From Sediminicola arcticus (GTDB lineage Bacteria; Bacteroidota; Bacteroidia; Flavobacteriales; Flavobacteriaceae), in assembly GCF_040566695.1 (NCBI RefSeq), contig NZ_JBEXAE010000001.1, positions 124,001 to 188,000 on the forward strand: a stretch of 64,000 bases of DNA, in the 5' to 3' direction. Shown here in pieces: positions 43,257-53,344 of this stretch. The position numbers and the translations under genes were made by a program. The notes under the pieces were generated by a model, which did no database searches, had not been told where the DNA came from, and saw only the letters and a program-made list of their open reading frames with translations. The first letter of the stretch is position 1. Each line of letters starts with the position of its first letter.

Positions 43257-45675
43257 AACAAATTTGGCAACAAGACATCCCATTATGGAAGTCCAGGGAA
43301 ATACCATTTTTGCAAGTAACGGCAATGTGGTCCTTGCCTATTCCATTACAATGCCTGAGATTCATTCCCTATCCTCCATTGATTTTGAAGAGTTACATGG
43401 GGTTTGGTTCCAAGCTTTTAAATCACTACCAGTAGGAACGGTAATCCACAAACAGGACATCTATATAAAAAAGTTATTCGCTTCTGAAAATCTGCCAAAA
43501 TCCTCCTTCCTTTCCAAGGCCACACACCACTATTTTAAGGAAAGGGAATTTATGGAACATAAAAGCTATTTGTTCTTTACCCTTACCCAGAACAAAGCTT
43601 TGAACAATGCCAAATATGTCAACCCTTTTCTTCAGGTTGCTAACGGGGTAACAGAACAACTGGATGATTCCATCTTTCGTTTTACAACCCATGTAAATGA
43701 TGCGGTATCCTTTATCAATAACAGTCGCAAGGTTTTCTTTGATGCCTTGACGGAATATGAAATACTCGCCTTAACCCACAACCACTTTAATGGTTTCAAT
43801 GAGGGTATGGATACCGATATACTTTTGGATAAATCCAATATTATCATTGGGGAAAACTTTTTTGATGTCCTAGCGGTGAACCATGAAGGCTGTTTTGGGG
43901 AAGGGGTACAAACCAGCAAAACCAATGAGCGTTTCACTTCCAATGATTTTGTGTTCCATCAGGGCTTTATAGATGGTCTTGGACTCACCCTTAATGAGAA
44001 CCATATGGTCAACCAGATCATCTACCTGGACGACATACAGAAATGGCGAAAGCTGTTGGACAAGAAAATTGAGGAACTGCAGAAGAGCTCCAATTTTGGA
44101 ACACAAAACAAAGTAGTGCTTAAAAAAATACAGGCCATACAGGAACAGATCAATGCGGACGATACCTCAAGGATCATCCGTGGCCATTTGAACATCATTT
44201 ATTGGAGTGACAAAAAGGAAACGCTCAAGCATATCACCTCCAACATAAAGGCAGAGTTCAAAGCCTTGGACATTACCCCTTACTATCCAGGAGGAGAGGA
44301 ACGTAAAAACTACTTTTTGAACAGCCACTGCTGTTTTTCCTCCAATTTTTCCAATGAGGACCTTTATGTAACCGATTTGAAGCACAGTTTATGTCTATGG
44401 CTCAACACCACAAATTACAGGTCGGATGCCACGGGTATAATCTTCAACGACAGGGAGCACAACATTCCCGTGTTAAAGGATGTATGGGATGAACACAAGA
44501 GACGGATCAAAGCCCGCAACTTTGCCATCTTTGCCCCCACTGGGGAGGGCAAGTCCTTTCTGGCCAATAACATCTTGAGGCAGTATTTTGAAGACGGGGT
44601 GCGCATGGTCATCATTGATCTTGGAGGGTCCTATACCAAACTCGCCAAACTGTACCCTGACCAATATGCCGTGCTACGTTATGAAAGCGGTAAAAACCTT
44701 GGCATCAATCCCTTTTATAGCGCTATCAAGGAGGAGATTACCCCCGAGCGCCTGGAAGACCTGTCCATTTTCCTATTTGAGTTATTGGCGAGCGATCTTA
44801 AAGTGACCAAGTCCCAATCCGTTTCCATAAAGAAAATTCTACAAGATTATTATCAAAAAACACCCAGAAACCATTCACTGAACAGTTTTTATGCCTTTGT
44901 GGAAACTCATAGGGATCACCTTTTGGAGGATCTCAAAATACATCCGGACTATTTCAATATCACCAATTTCCTGCACATCCTCTCTGAATATGTGGGCAAT
45001 GGGCTTTACAGCTTTCTTTTTGAGCTCAGTGAGGACCAAACCTATAAAATGGAGGACAAGCGGTTGATCATTTTTGAACTGGATGAAGTGAAGGACAATA
45101 AAGAGATCTTGTCCGTTATGCTAAAACTCATCAAATCTGCCATCCAAAGGACCATTTGGAAGAACAGGGCAGAAAAGGGCATCATCCTTTTTGATGAATT
45201 TGCCAAACAGTTAAAGTTTGACAATGTATTGGAAAGTGTGGAATTCTATTATCAGGCAATCCGAAAACAAAATGGGGCCATAGGTATCATCCTGCAATCC
45301 ATCAACCAATTGCCCAACAATTCCACCTCTGCCAGCATTTTGGAGAACACCCAGGTCATTTATAGCCTAAACAATGAAAAGGGTTATGATGCTCTGAAAG
45401 AACGGCTGAACCTCTCCAGCCACGATCTGAACCAATTAAAATCCATCAAGAACAATCTGAGCGGAGAACAAAAGTACACCGAAGTGTTCATCAAGATAGG
45501 TAAGGAAAGTAACATCTTCCGTTTGGAAGTCCCGCCGGAAGTCTATGCCGCCTATCTCACTGATGGGCCAGAAAACGCGGCCATAATGGCCTTATATCAT
45601 AAATATGGGTGTATGGAAAAGGCAATTACCGCATATGTACAGCAATTGAAAAATCTAAATTCAACTACATCATGA
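43249..45675 (+). CDS. traG: TraG conjugation ATPase (VirB4 family)
   Basis: This 808-aa ATPase powers assembly of the transfer channel. Walker A is APTGEGKS (about 427) and Walker B is GIILFDEFAKQL (about 643). A C-terminal IGIILQSINQL and an N-terminal VirB4-type domain complete the family pattern. It is the best conserved marker of the Bacteroides-type transfer system here. Its last four bases (ATGA) contain the next start. Confidence 0.92.
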   Translation: MTKTNLATRHPIMEVQGNTIFASNGNVVLAYSITMPEIHSLSSIDFEELHGVWFQAFKSLPVGTVIHKQDIYIKKLFASENLPKSSFLSKATHHYFKEREFMEHKSYLFFTLTQNKALNNAKYVNPFLQVANGVTEQLDDSIFRFTTHVNDAVSFINNSRKVFFDALTEYEILALTHNHFNGFNEGMDTDILLDKSNIIIGENFFDVLAVNHEGCFGEGVQTSKTNERFTSNDFVFHQGFIDGLGLTLNENHMVNQIIYLDDIQKWRKLLDKKIEELQKSSNFGTQNKVVLKKIQAIQEQINADDTSRIIRGHLNIIYWSDKKETLKHITSNIKAEFKALDITPYYPGGEERKNYFLNSHCCFSSNFSNEDLYVTDLKHSLCLWLNTTNYRSDATGIIFNDREHNIPVLKDVWDEHKRRIKARNFAIFAPTGEGKSFLANNILRQYFEDGVRMVIIDLGGSYTKLAKLYPDQYAVLRYESGKNLGINPFYSAIKEEITPERLEDLSIFLFELLASDLKVTKSQSVSIKKILQDYYQKTPRNHSLNSFYAFVETHRDHLLEDLKIHPDYFNITNFLHILSEYVGNGLYSFLFELSEDQTYKMEDKRLIIFELDEVKDNKEILSVMLKLIKSAIQRTIWKNRAEKGIILFDEFAKQLKFDNVLESVEFYYQAIRKQNGAIGIILQSINQLPNNSTSASILENTQVIYSLNNEKGYDALKERLNLSSHDLNQLKSIKNNLSGEQKYTEVFIKIGKESNIFRLEVPPEVYAAYLTDGPENAAIMALYHKYGCMEKAITAYVQQLKNLNSTTS

Positions 45676-46247
45676 ACCTAAAAATCGCAGTAATATCAAT
45701 ATTATTCGCCCTGTTCACAAATGGCCATATTACGGCCCAAGGGATGCCCGTTTATGACAACACTAACTTCATCTCCTTGGCCAAGTCCTTATTGGAGTCG
45801 GCCAAGCAGACCTCCGAGCTTTTAAAGACCGTGGAGTTTCTGAAAGAACAAAAGGATAATATCATAAAGGTCAACGATGTCCTGAAACAATTGAAGGCCG
45901 TCCGGGAAATGGGCAGGAACAACCAACGGCTGTTCGATATTATCCAAAACGATCTCAGGGAAATCCTGAATTCACCCTACATAAAGCCCAATGAGATCAA
46001 TAGGGTTTCCGATTCCTTTAATGCCATTATCGAAAACTCCCTGGAGGATCTAGAGTTTATAGATCAGATCCTTTCCAGTGACTTCCTTAAGATGAGCGAT
46101 GCCGAAAGGGCCTCGATCCTAAAAGAAAAGGAATTGAAATCCAAGGAAATGGTCTTGGAGATCGAGCAAAAAACCAAGCGCTATCGGGAGATCATATCCT
46201 TTCGGGAAATGCAGGACAGAATTAATAACCGTGAAATAAATTATTAA
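45672..46247 (+). CDS. VirB5/TrbJ-like periplasmic transfer protein
   Basis: A signal peptide (MNLKIAVISILFALFTNGHITA) is followed by about 165 residues of helical, coiled-coil-rich sequence. The ATG at 45672 overlaps the traG stop (ATGA) and gives a proper signal peptide; the longer frame from 45609 runs inside traG. Size and order match the TraI/DUF4141-type gene of Bacteroidota transfer operons, thought to act at the pilus base. Confidence 0.72.
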   Translation: MNLKIAVISILFALFTNGHITAQGMPVYDNTNFISLAKSLLESAKQTSELLKTVEFLKEQKDNIIKVNDVLKQLKAVREMGRNNQRLFDIIQNDLREILNSPYIKPNEINRVSDSFNAIIENSLEDLEFIDQILSSDFLKMSDAERASILKEKELKSKEMVLEIEQKTKRYREIISFREMQDRINNREINY

Positions 46248-46249
46248 CG

Positions 46250-47089
46250 ATGGAGGGGGCCATAATTTTAGGGATGGGATTGGAATATGTGGACACTGTT
46301 TTCCAGACCATCAAGAGCAGTGCCTTTTCCCAATATACCATTGGGGGAATGAAAGCTTTGGCCGTGCTCTTCTTTCTGATCAATATCCTAAAAAAATACA
46401 ATGAGGGTGTGGTCAATAAATACGGATACACTTGGGGCTTAAGTCCTGAAGAACTGGCCAAGAATTTTGCCGTTGTCATTCTGGTCATCTTTTCCACCCA
46501 AGTGTTGGGCGTTTTCGATGGGATTTTGGTGGCCATTGAATCCCAATATCGGGACACAGCCCCTGCCCTACTTCCCTTACAGCTCCAGGATATCGATCTG
46601 GAACAGGAGGTGGGTGCATTGGAAGCAGCAAAAAAAGCAATGGCCCTGTTATACGAGGCGTTGGTCACTCCCCTATTCGGCCTGAAAATATTCTCCTTTA
46701 TCATAGGGCTGTTCCTTTGGCTATTGGATCTGTTCATCTACCCCCTTTTCTTGGCTGAGCGCTATTTCCTATTGGGGATCATGCAGGCCTTTTTCCCCTT
46801 GATTATCAGTCTGGCGGTTTTCGAAAAGTTTAGGAGCATGGCCTATACCTTTTTCAAGCTATATGCTGCTGTGTATATGGTTGTCCCTGCCTTTTTTCTG
46901 GTCAATGTCTTTGTCAATAACCTCTATACCGAGATCAATACTAATTTTTGGTCCGATCTTTTGGGCACTGATTTTGGAAGCACTGCCTTTGCCCCTTTGG
47001 TACAGTTAGGTAGCATTGGTTTTATTGTCTTTCTAAAATTCAAACTCTACAGGAAGGCTACCTCTTTCACCTTTAAACTCTTCACCTAA
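46250..47089 (+). CDS. traJ: TraJ polytopic channel protein (VirB6-like)
   Basis: This 279-aa protein has about six helices, including GLKIFSFIIGLFLWLLDLFI and FLLGIMQAFFPLIISLAVF, the TraJ/VirB6 core. It has no signal peptide. It lies 2 bp after the previous gene and ends at the next ATG. It should form the inner-membrane part of the DNA channel. Confidence 0.85.
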   Translation: MEGAIILGMGLEYVDTVFQTIKSSAFSQYTIGGMKALAVLFFLINILKKYNEGVVNKYGYTWGLSPEELAKNFAVVILVIFSTQVLGVFDGILVAIESQYRDTAPALLPLQLQDIDLEQEVGALEAAKKAMALLYEALVTPLFGLKIFSFIIGLFLWLLDLFIYPLFLAERYFLLGIMQAFFPLIISLAVFEKFRSMAYTFFKLYAAVYMVVPAFFLVNVFVNNLYTEINTNFWSDLLGTDFGSTAFAPLVQLGSIGFIVFLKFKLYRKATSFTFKLFT

Positions 47090-47707
47090 ATGAAAACAGC
47101 GTACAGAAATATTTATCAGGTATTGCATTTGAACAGGCTCATTGTCTTTTCGGTAGTGGTCATTGCCTTGGGTTCCAGTTTCTTTTCGGGACTAATGGTT
47201 TATAATATCTACCAAGAAAGTCTGGATAATGCCTTTGCCATCAGTACAGACGGTAATGTGATCCCCCTCAAATTGGTCTCCCAAACGGAAAACCTGGAAG
47301 TGGAGGCTTTGGCGCATTTAGACCTGTTCCACCATTATTTCTATGGTCTCGATGCCAGTAATTATGAAAAGAACCTGGAGAAGGCCCTATGGCTGGGGGA
47401 TAGTTCCGTGGACAACCTCTACCGTCAGAAAAAAGCGGATGGGATCTATAACAGACTATTGCAATATTCCTTGGTACAAAAGGTCATACAAATAGATACA
47501 GAACTGGATCTAACGGCAGAACCCTATAAGTTCAGGACAACGACCTATTTTGAGATCAACCGGGGCACGGTCATGGATCATTATACCCTGGTCAGCACCG
47601 GCCAGTTGATATCCGTGGACCGCAATTTTCCTAGGAACACCCATGGCCTATTGATCACCGACTATTTCGAGAACAGCCTTAAGAAAACTAATAATGATAG
47701 CCCTTAA
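47090..47707 (+). CDS. traK: TraK transfer protein (VirB8-like)
   Basis: This 205-aa protein has one N-terminal helix (LIVFSVVVIALGSSFFSGLMVY) and a periplasmic NTF2-like domain containing the TraK signature LDLFHHYFYGLDASNYEKNL and ALWLGD. It assembles the inner part of the transfer complex. It is coupled to traJ with no gap. Confidence 0.87.
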   Translation: MKTAYRNIYQVLHLNRLIVFSVVVIALGSSFFSGLMVYNIYQESLDNAFAISTDGNVIPLKLVSQTENLEVEALAHLDLFHHYFYGLDASNYEKNLEKALWLGDSSVDNLYRQKKADGIYNRLLQYSLVQKVIQIDTELDLTAEPYKFRTTTYFEINRGTVMDHYTLVSTGQLISVDRNFPRNTHGLLITDYFENSLKKTNNDSP

Positions 47708-47728
47708 GGGCATTAAATCTAACGCATC

Positions 47729-48643
47729 ATGAATATAGAAAAGAACAAAATCGTATTTGGATCCGTGATACTGGTCGTTGTTCTGTTTATCCTTTCGTAC
47801 ACCTATTTGGTCCTGGGGGAAGGGGATGAACAAAATGATGTATTGCAAGAGACCCAAGTTCCAAAATTGGAACAACAGCAAAAGGACTATTCCTCCAAAT
47901 TGGATGCCCTTAACGAACTGAAGGAAGTGAGGCAGACCAATGCCCCCAGTATTTACGATGAAAAGCTGTTCGACTCCACAGGCACCTTTGATTCTGGTCT
48001 TTTCGATAAGAAAAGAGAAAGGATACTTGATAGTCTGTACGGTAAGTATACTAACCGGGAAAACGAGCTGGCCGCAGTGAACAAAGACGAGTCCCCTGAA
48101 AAAACTCAACAGGATATCCCGAAGCAAGAATGGAACCCTTCTGTTTCCGTAAAAGAAATAGGACTGGAGCACCAGCTTTTTTTTAGTGCCGATCCACAAC
48201 CCATCGAAGTTGGTTCTTCAGAATCAACATCCAATGTCCTTTTTGCAAAGGTGGATGGCGAACAGATCCTAAAGGCGAATGGCAGGATACAGTTAAGACT
48301 GACGCAGGAGGCAGTGATCGGCAATGCCCTGTTTCCTGCGAATACGAAACTTTATGGCTTGGTGACCTTTCAGCCCAATCGGGTAATGATCAAAATTGAA
48401 AATATAGATCATGTGCCCCTGACCCTAAAAGCTTACGATCTGCAGGACGGATTGGAGGGGATCTATATAGAGAACAGTTTCAGATCCAATGCCTCCCGTG
48501 AGGTGGTGGATGATATTGTTCAGGACATCAACCTCCCAGGCGTTCCCCAGGTGGGAGGCATCAAAAGAATATTTCAACGAAACAACCGCACCGTAAAGGT
48601 TTTAGTCGCAGATAATTATCAATTGCTGCTAAAAGGTCAATAA
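47729..48643 (+). CDS. traM: TraM transfer protein (VirB10-like)
   Basis: This 304-aa protein has an N-terminal helix (about 9-29), a variable charged linker (about 35-150), and the TraM C-terminal domain with LTQEAVIGNALFPANTKLYG, IYIENSFRSNASREVVDDI and TVKVLVADNYQLLL. It spans the envelope and connects inner and outer parts of the machinery. Confidence 0.87.
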   Translation: MNIEKNKIVFGSVILVVVLFILSYTYLVLGEGDEQNDVLQETQVPKLEQQQKDYSSKLDALNELKEVRQTNAPSIYDEKLFDSTGTFDSGLFDKKRERILDSLYGKYTNRENELAAVNKDESPEKTQQDIPKQEWNPSVSVKEIGLEHQLFFSADPQPIEVGSSESTSNVLFAKVDGEQILKANGRIQLRLTQEAVIGNALFPANTKLYGLVTFQPNRVMIKIENIDHVPLTLKAYDLQDGLEGIYIENSFRSNASREVVDDIVQDINLPGVPQVGGIKRIFQRNNRTVKVLVADNYQLLLKGQ

Positions 48644-48670
48644 TCACCATCATCAATAAAACAACGAACC

Positions 48671-49492
48671 ATGAAAAAAATGCTCTACCCTTTTATATTT
48701 TTATGCTCTATATGTAGTGTATCGGCACAAGCGATTAAACCCTTGGACACCATTTACGCCAATGAACATAAAGCCGTGGCCCTTTTCTTCCCTAGTACCA
48801 TAAAACATGGGATTACGGGCTCCACGAATTTCGTCTTCAGTTTCAACAGGGTAAAACAGCAACGCTTCGGACTTTTACAAGCCTACCCAGGTGCGGAAAG
48901 CAACCTCTTGGTCCTAGGAAGTGATGGCCAGGTCTTTTCTTATATCCTTCGATACGGAAAAAAATTGTCGCAACTCAATTATTTTATCCCCAAGGAGGAA
49001 AGTATTGGAAATGAAACGGGGCAGACTAGCTTAAGGTTTCAAGAAAATAAAACTTTTACGGCTTTGGATTCGAAAGCAGAGAATTCCGAGGCTATAGCGT
49101 TAGAAAAATTATGTAGGCAGTTACTAAAAACGCCTAGGCCGTTCAATCAAATAAAGCAGAACAAGGGGGTTGTCCTTAAAATGACCAATAGTATGTATCA
49201 CGGGGATCAGGTATTTGTGGTCTTTGAAATCCAAAATAAATCTCAGATCGATTATGAAATCAACGCCTTGGACCTTTACAGAGTAAACGGCACCAAAAAA
49301 CGGAAGTCCTCCTATCAGGAAGTGCCCTTAAAATCTGTGTATCAATTCAAAAGACCTTCTCAAGTTAGTTCGGGATCCAAAGTCCAATTTGTCCAAGTGT
49401 ATCCCAAGTTTACCTTGGGTAAAAATGAAAGGCTAAAAATAACCTTGGGTGAGTTAAATGGGGGGAGGAATTTGAATTTGAAATTAAGATAA
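48671..49492 (+). CDS. traN: TraN transfer protein (VirB9-like, DUF4138)
   Basis: This 273-aa exported protein has a signal peptide (MKKMLYPFIFLCSICSVSA) and a DUF4138 beta-domain (TIYANEHKAVALFFPSTI, then GITGSTNFVFSFNR). It builds the outer channel with TraM. It is the last gene of the plus-strand transfer operon; a typical TraO is not visible after it. Confidence 0.84.
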   Translation: MKKMLYPFIFLCSICSVSAQAIKPLDTIYANEHKAVALFFPSTIKHGITGSTNFVFSFNRVKQQRFGLLQAYPGAESNLLVLGSDGQVFSYILRYGKKLSQLNYFIPKEESIGNETGQTSLRFQENKTFTALDSKAENSEAIALEKLCRQLLKTPRPFNQIKQNKGVVLKMTNSMYHGDQVFVVFEIQNKSQIDYEINALDLYRVNGTKKRKSSYQEVPLKSVYQFKRPSQVSSGSKVQFVQVYPKFTLGKNERLKITLGELNGGRNLNLKLR

Positions 49493-49579
49493 TAGATGTT
49501 TATTCTTAAGAAGAAAATCATTTCAATTATACATAACGAAAATTATAGCACAATACATTTAAATAAATATAATTCAATT

Positions 49580-50527
49580 TTAAGAACTCCTTTTATCGCC
49601 TAATATCGATTCAGGATAAACCATCCAATTTCCTTTGTCTGTGGACTTCAATTCTATTCCCTTCTGTAGACCTAATTCTGTAGGTTGGTTAGCGTCACCA
49701 TCAATTAGACCTAGGCTTTGTAAGTCAGCTACAACCTCTTTATAATTCTTCCCTAAAGCTTTACCCAAAACTGTCGCTGATACCAATTTATCCTTTTTTT
49801 GAAATGCGGTCTTTTTAACAAGAGGCTTGGAATAATTTTTTTTAACCTCAAACATTTTTGATAATTCATCTTTCAAAATTCGTTTGTCAATAATTTCTTT
49901 CATTTCAAATCCGACCGAACCAATAAGCTTAGCTCCCATTCCCTTTTTATCTCCCAAAATTGGCTCAGTTTCGTACAACAATTCTGCATTACTGAATATT
50001 TTATCAAATTTTTTGATTGGATCAGTTTGATTGCTTGTTCCAAATACATTATCAGAGACATTCTGGACTACATTTGAAATAGCGTCATCTGTGGCATCAA
50101 TTGCCTTTGTCAACAGACCTTTTGAGGAATGCTTTTCTAAAATTCCAAATTCAATGTTTCTGGATCCAGAGTAATCGTATAGATTCATACTGGAAAAAAT
50201 CATATGATAATCATTTATGTAAAACTTGGCATGTAACAATTCTTCAAATCGAATTTCAACATTTGGAAATTGCATCAAAAATTCCAATGACGATTTAAGC
50301 TTTGGTTTTTTGCCCTTTTGGAGTTCTTCCTTGCCATTTTTACCAAATAGGATTCTTAATTTGAAATTTTGATTTTTTCTATCCAATTGTTCCTTAAGTG
50401 CCGATCTAACTCTAGGTGATAAATCAATATAGGGTGAAATCAATAATAGTTTATTTTTAGCTTCCCTTATTAAATCTTCAATTGCTCCTGTAAGATTGCT
50501 GTCAAATAAATAATTATCTCCTGTCAT
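49580..50527 (-). CDS. Phospholipase D-like nuclease with C-terminal DNA-binding-like domain
   Basis: This 315-aa protein has one HKD motif, HAKFYIND (His99, Lys101, Asp106), followed by SSMNL and GSRNIEFG, as in Nuc-type nucleases that dimerise to one active site. The C-terminal 80 residues (VSATVLGKALGKNYKEVVADL, then TELGLQKG) look like a winged-helix module. It sits in opposite orientation between tra and mob genes. DrmC of DISARM is also a PLD nuclease, but this gene is 25 kb from the defence operon, so a link is only possible. Confidence 0.78.
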   Translation of the reverse strand: MTGDNYLFDSNLTGAIEDLIREAKNKLLLISPYIDLSPRVRSALKEQLDRKNQNFKLRILFGKNGKEELQKGKKPKLKSSLEFLMQFPNVEIRFEELLHAKFYINDYHMIFSSMNLYDYSGSRNIEFGILEKHSSKGLLTKAIDATDDAISNVVQNVSDNVFGTSNQTDPIKKFDKIFSNAELLYETEPILGDKKGMGAKLIGSVGFEMKEIIDKRILKDELSKMFEVKKNYSKPLVKKTAFQKKDKLVSATVLGKALGKNYKEVVADLQSLGLIDGDANQPTELGLQKGIELKSTDKGNWMVYPESILGDKRSS

Positions 50528-50701
50528 AATGAAATTAAAAGTTAAAAATGAATAAATATAACCATCCGAATTGGATATTATTGTGACATTTCACGATCAT
50601 TTTGATTATATTCTCTATAAAATAGAGCTATCTGTCTGTATGACAAAAGCTTATCAAGTCACAACAAAATTAGAATTTTTTATTCTCCAACCTAGCCAAA
50701 A

Positions 50702-52306
50702 TTATTCTCTGTCTCCTAAAAAAAGTGCCTTCACCTCCAGATGGATCCTTTCAAAATATATCTTCAGATCCGCCTGGGTGAAAACTTTTTGATCACTAGG
50801 CAAACCCCTGTCGATCTTTGGGGTTTTAAACCGTACTTTTTTATCATTCCCATCCGCATAAGTGATAAATTCCCCTTCCTTTAACCTAAAGAACGTATCT
50901 GCCCTCACCTTTGCCACTTCCTTCTCCCCTGTGGTGATCCTAGTATCGAAACTGAGATTGTGGCCTTGATTGACACTCTTGGTTTCCCGTTTTACGATCT
51001 CAAAAAAACGTTCGTAATACTTCGCCGTGTCCGGGTCGTTCACCTTCCCAAAAAATTGATACGAAAGATTGCCCAAAATGGCCCTGCTCGCCTTGTCTCC
51101 GTACATCAGATCGTTTTGCACCTTGTCCTGCATCACGTAGACCGTTGCAATATCATAGCTTCGTAATGTGGCTGGTATTCGGTGCATGTTCAATAATCGG
51201 ATAGTCGGCGCCTCTTCCATCAACAAAAAGGATGAAAGCCTGTTTCGGACCGCCATTTGTTTGGTAATGGTATGGATCAAAGTAGCGATGATGGGAGAAA
51301 AAGAGGTCTCAAATTTCGGGTTGTTCACGATGGAGACCACGGCTGGATGTTGAGGGTTATTGATATCCAAGGGCACCTCGTCCGCGGACAGGGCCATAAA
51401 GATCCTTTGGGTACTGATCTTTTTCAGGGCATTGGCAAGGCTACTCTTTACCCCTGCCGTTTGGCGTTCAGATTCCTTTCCGCTGATAAAGGCAGAGGCC
51501 ATGGCCTTGGAGGTGGTGTTGGAGGACAAAAAAGCGATCAGGCTGTCCGTATCCAAGAGCTGATAAATGGCAATTAGGTGGGGCAAGGTACAATGGTCAG
51601 GGTAACTCGTTTTCAATTTCCAGATGAGTCCCGCCAATAGCCCCTCTGCCGCATCATTGAAGAATTTGTTAGTTCCCGTACTTCCCATTTCCTTTTGTTC
51701 CATCAGGTTCTCGATAAGCACCCGGGCCACCTCGTTGACGCTTTCTTCATCCACCATGTACCTAGGTGCTATGGGGTTAACCCTATGATGAATGTGTTCC
51801 AGGGAAATGATATAGAATTTCGGGGTTCCCGTTTGGAACAAGGGATAGGCCATTTCGGTGATCTCAAAATCCTTATAGTCGTGGATCACCCCACAGAAGC
51901 CGTTTTCGGCAAAATGTTTTAACAGGTCGTAGACCACGGATTCCGTCTTGCCGCTCCCGGCCGCCCCAATGATGGATATGCCCCTTCGTAGGTTATTGAT
52001 GGCCAGTTTCCCTTTCACAAGGGGAAATTCCACCCTGTATTTTTTAGAGAGGCCAGTGGGCCTTCTTTCCGGATCCAGAAAAACAAGGAAGATAATGTTC
52101 ACCAATCCTAGGGGCAAAATCAATTTCAGCAACAGGCCCGACCAAAACAGAATACTTGCCGAATACATAAAGGCAGCCAACGCTCCAAAAAACAGGAAAA
52201 AGGTATTGACCCAAAAAGCCATTTTCGTAAGGCGGTACATCCCGAAAAAGAGCAGGGTCCCCCCTAGCCCGATCATGATCAAATTCCAAGTCGATAGTCC
52301 TTCCAT
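50702..52306 (-). CDS. Type IV coupling protein (VirD4/TraD-like, mobC-type)
   Basis: This 534-aa membrane ATPase brings the relaxase-DNA complex to the channel. It has N-terminal helices (about 5-85), Walker A GAAGSGKTES (about 111), Walker B FLLMEEAPTIRLL (about 358) and the TraG/TraD C-terminal pattern GNLSYQFFGKVNDPDTAKYY. It lies 9 bp after the relaxase gene on the minus strand, forming a mobilisation operon. Confidence 0.88.
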   Translation of the reverse strand: MEGLSTWNLIMIGLGGTLLFFGMYRLTKMAFWVNTFFLFFGALAAFMYSASILFWSGLLLKLILPLGLVNIIFLVFLDPERRPTGLSKKYRVEFPLVKGKLAINNLRRGISIIGAAGSGKTESVVYDLLKHFAENGFCGVIHDYKDFEITEMAYPLFQTGTPKFYIISLEHIHHRVNPIAPRYMVDEESVNEVARVLIENLMEQKEMGSTGTNKFFNDAAEGLLAGLIWKLKTSYPDHCTLPHLIAIYQLLDTDSLIAFLSSNTTSKAMASAFISGKESERQTAGVKSSLANALKKISTQRIFMALSADEVPLDINNPQHPAVVSIVNNPKFETSFSPIIATLIHTITKQMAVRNRLSSFLLMEEAPTIRLLNMHRIPATLRSYDIATVYVMQDKVQNDLMYGDKASRAILGNLSYQFFGKVNDPDTAKYYERFFEIVKRETKSVNQGHNLSFDTRITTGEKEVAKVRADTFFRLKEGEFITYADGNDKKVRFKTPKIDRGLPSDQKVFTQADLKIYFERIHLEVKALFLGDRE

Positions 52307-52315
52307 GTTCCTGTT

Positions 52316-53344
52316 TTAAATTCCGATGGAACTGGATCGTACGGCCATTTCCAATCCTTTTCGTATTTTCTGAAGAGCCTTAAAGGCCAATTGTACCTGG
52401 GAAATGGGGATGCTGGGAATCTTCAGCCCTGTTTCCCTTAACATTTTTAGGGCGATGGTCTTTTCATTGACGGGCAGCTGCAGCAAGGCCCTGAAATAGT
52501 CCTTTGGATTCTTTATAAAATCCTTCCGGGAGGCATACTGTTCCACAAAATTTCGCTGATAGTTAAAAGTGCGGTCAAAGGTCTTTTCCGCTTTGTCAAA
52601 AAATTGGTCCCTATCAAAACCTCGTTTTACCATCTTGCCATGAAGTTCTACTTCGGAGGCCTTATACTTGCTCCCTGGGGAAAGGCTGACCGAGTTGGAG
52701 GCATCCTTTCGGCTAACGATGATGTGGATATGGGTCTGCAGCCCTTCCTTTTTCATGCCCTGGTCTATGAGTTTTCCATTGATTTTGTGGGGCACCTGTT
52801 CCATCAGTTTCCCTATCCGTGCTTCTATCTGGGAAATGATGCCGGACAGTTCCCCCCTATTAATTTTTAGAAGGTCATTCTGTAGTTTAACGATTTCCTT
52901 CCGAAACGGGGCATTCTCCCTGACCTGGACATCGGCACCCTTATAGGTGCGTTGGTGTTCTATCTTGGCATAGTACACGATATCATTTACCATTACCTGA
53001 TTCCCTGAGATTTCCCGGTTAAAGGAGGCCGCATAGTCCTTCATAAATTCACGGGTATAGCGTTTCAGATCCTGACCATGATCCTGTAAATGTTTTAATT
53101 CATAGGTGGATGGGCTTACAGTAATGGCATAAAATTTAGGCTCCACTTTTTTCAGTTTGGTGGTATTGGCATCAATATGATCGATTACGCTCTTAGGTGA
53201 AACATGGTCATTGTATTGGTCAAAAAAATGTTCCTGCTCCTTTAGGGGCAGCCCTTCATTTTCCTTTTCCAGATAGTCCACAAAATCGGACACGCTCTGT
53301 CCATAGGACTCGGACAATTTGTGAGGGGTGATGGAGATGTACAT
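52316..53344 (-). CDS. mobB: Relaxase / mobilisation protein (MobB, DUF5712-like)
   Basis: This 342-aa nicking enzyme candidate has the metal-binding H-x-H motif in LQTHIHIIVSRKD (about 207-219) and conserved Tyr residues in the N-terminal half (YAITVSPSTYEL, VYYAKIEHQRTY). It matches the Bacteroidota MobB/DUF5712 relaxases rather than classical MobF or MobQ. Start and stop overlap neighbours by about 1 nt. It should nick oriT, probably in the hairpin cluster upstream of the operon. Confidence 0.8.
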   Translation of the reverse strand: MYISITPHKLSESYGQSVSDFVDYLEKENEGLPLKEQEHFFDQYNDHVSPKSVIDHIDANTTKLKKVEPKFYAITVSPSTYELKHLQDHGQDLKRYTREFMKDYAASFNREISGNQVMVNDIVYYAKIEHQRTYKGADVQVRENAPFRKEIVKLQNDLLKINRGELSGIISQIEARIGKLMEQVPHKINGKLIDQGMKKEGLQTHIHIIVSRKDASNSVSLSPGSKYKASEVELHGKMVKRGFDRDQFFDKAEKTFDRTFNYQRNFVEQYASRKDFIKNPKDYFRALLQLPVNEKTIALKMLRETGLKIPSIPISQVQLAFKALQKIRKGLEMAVRSSSIGI

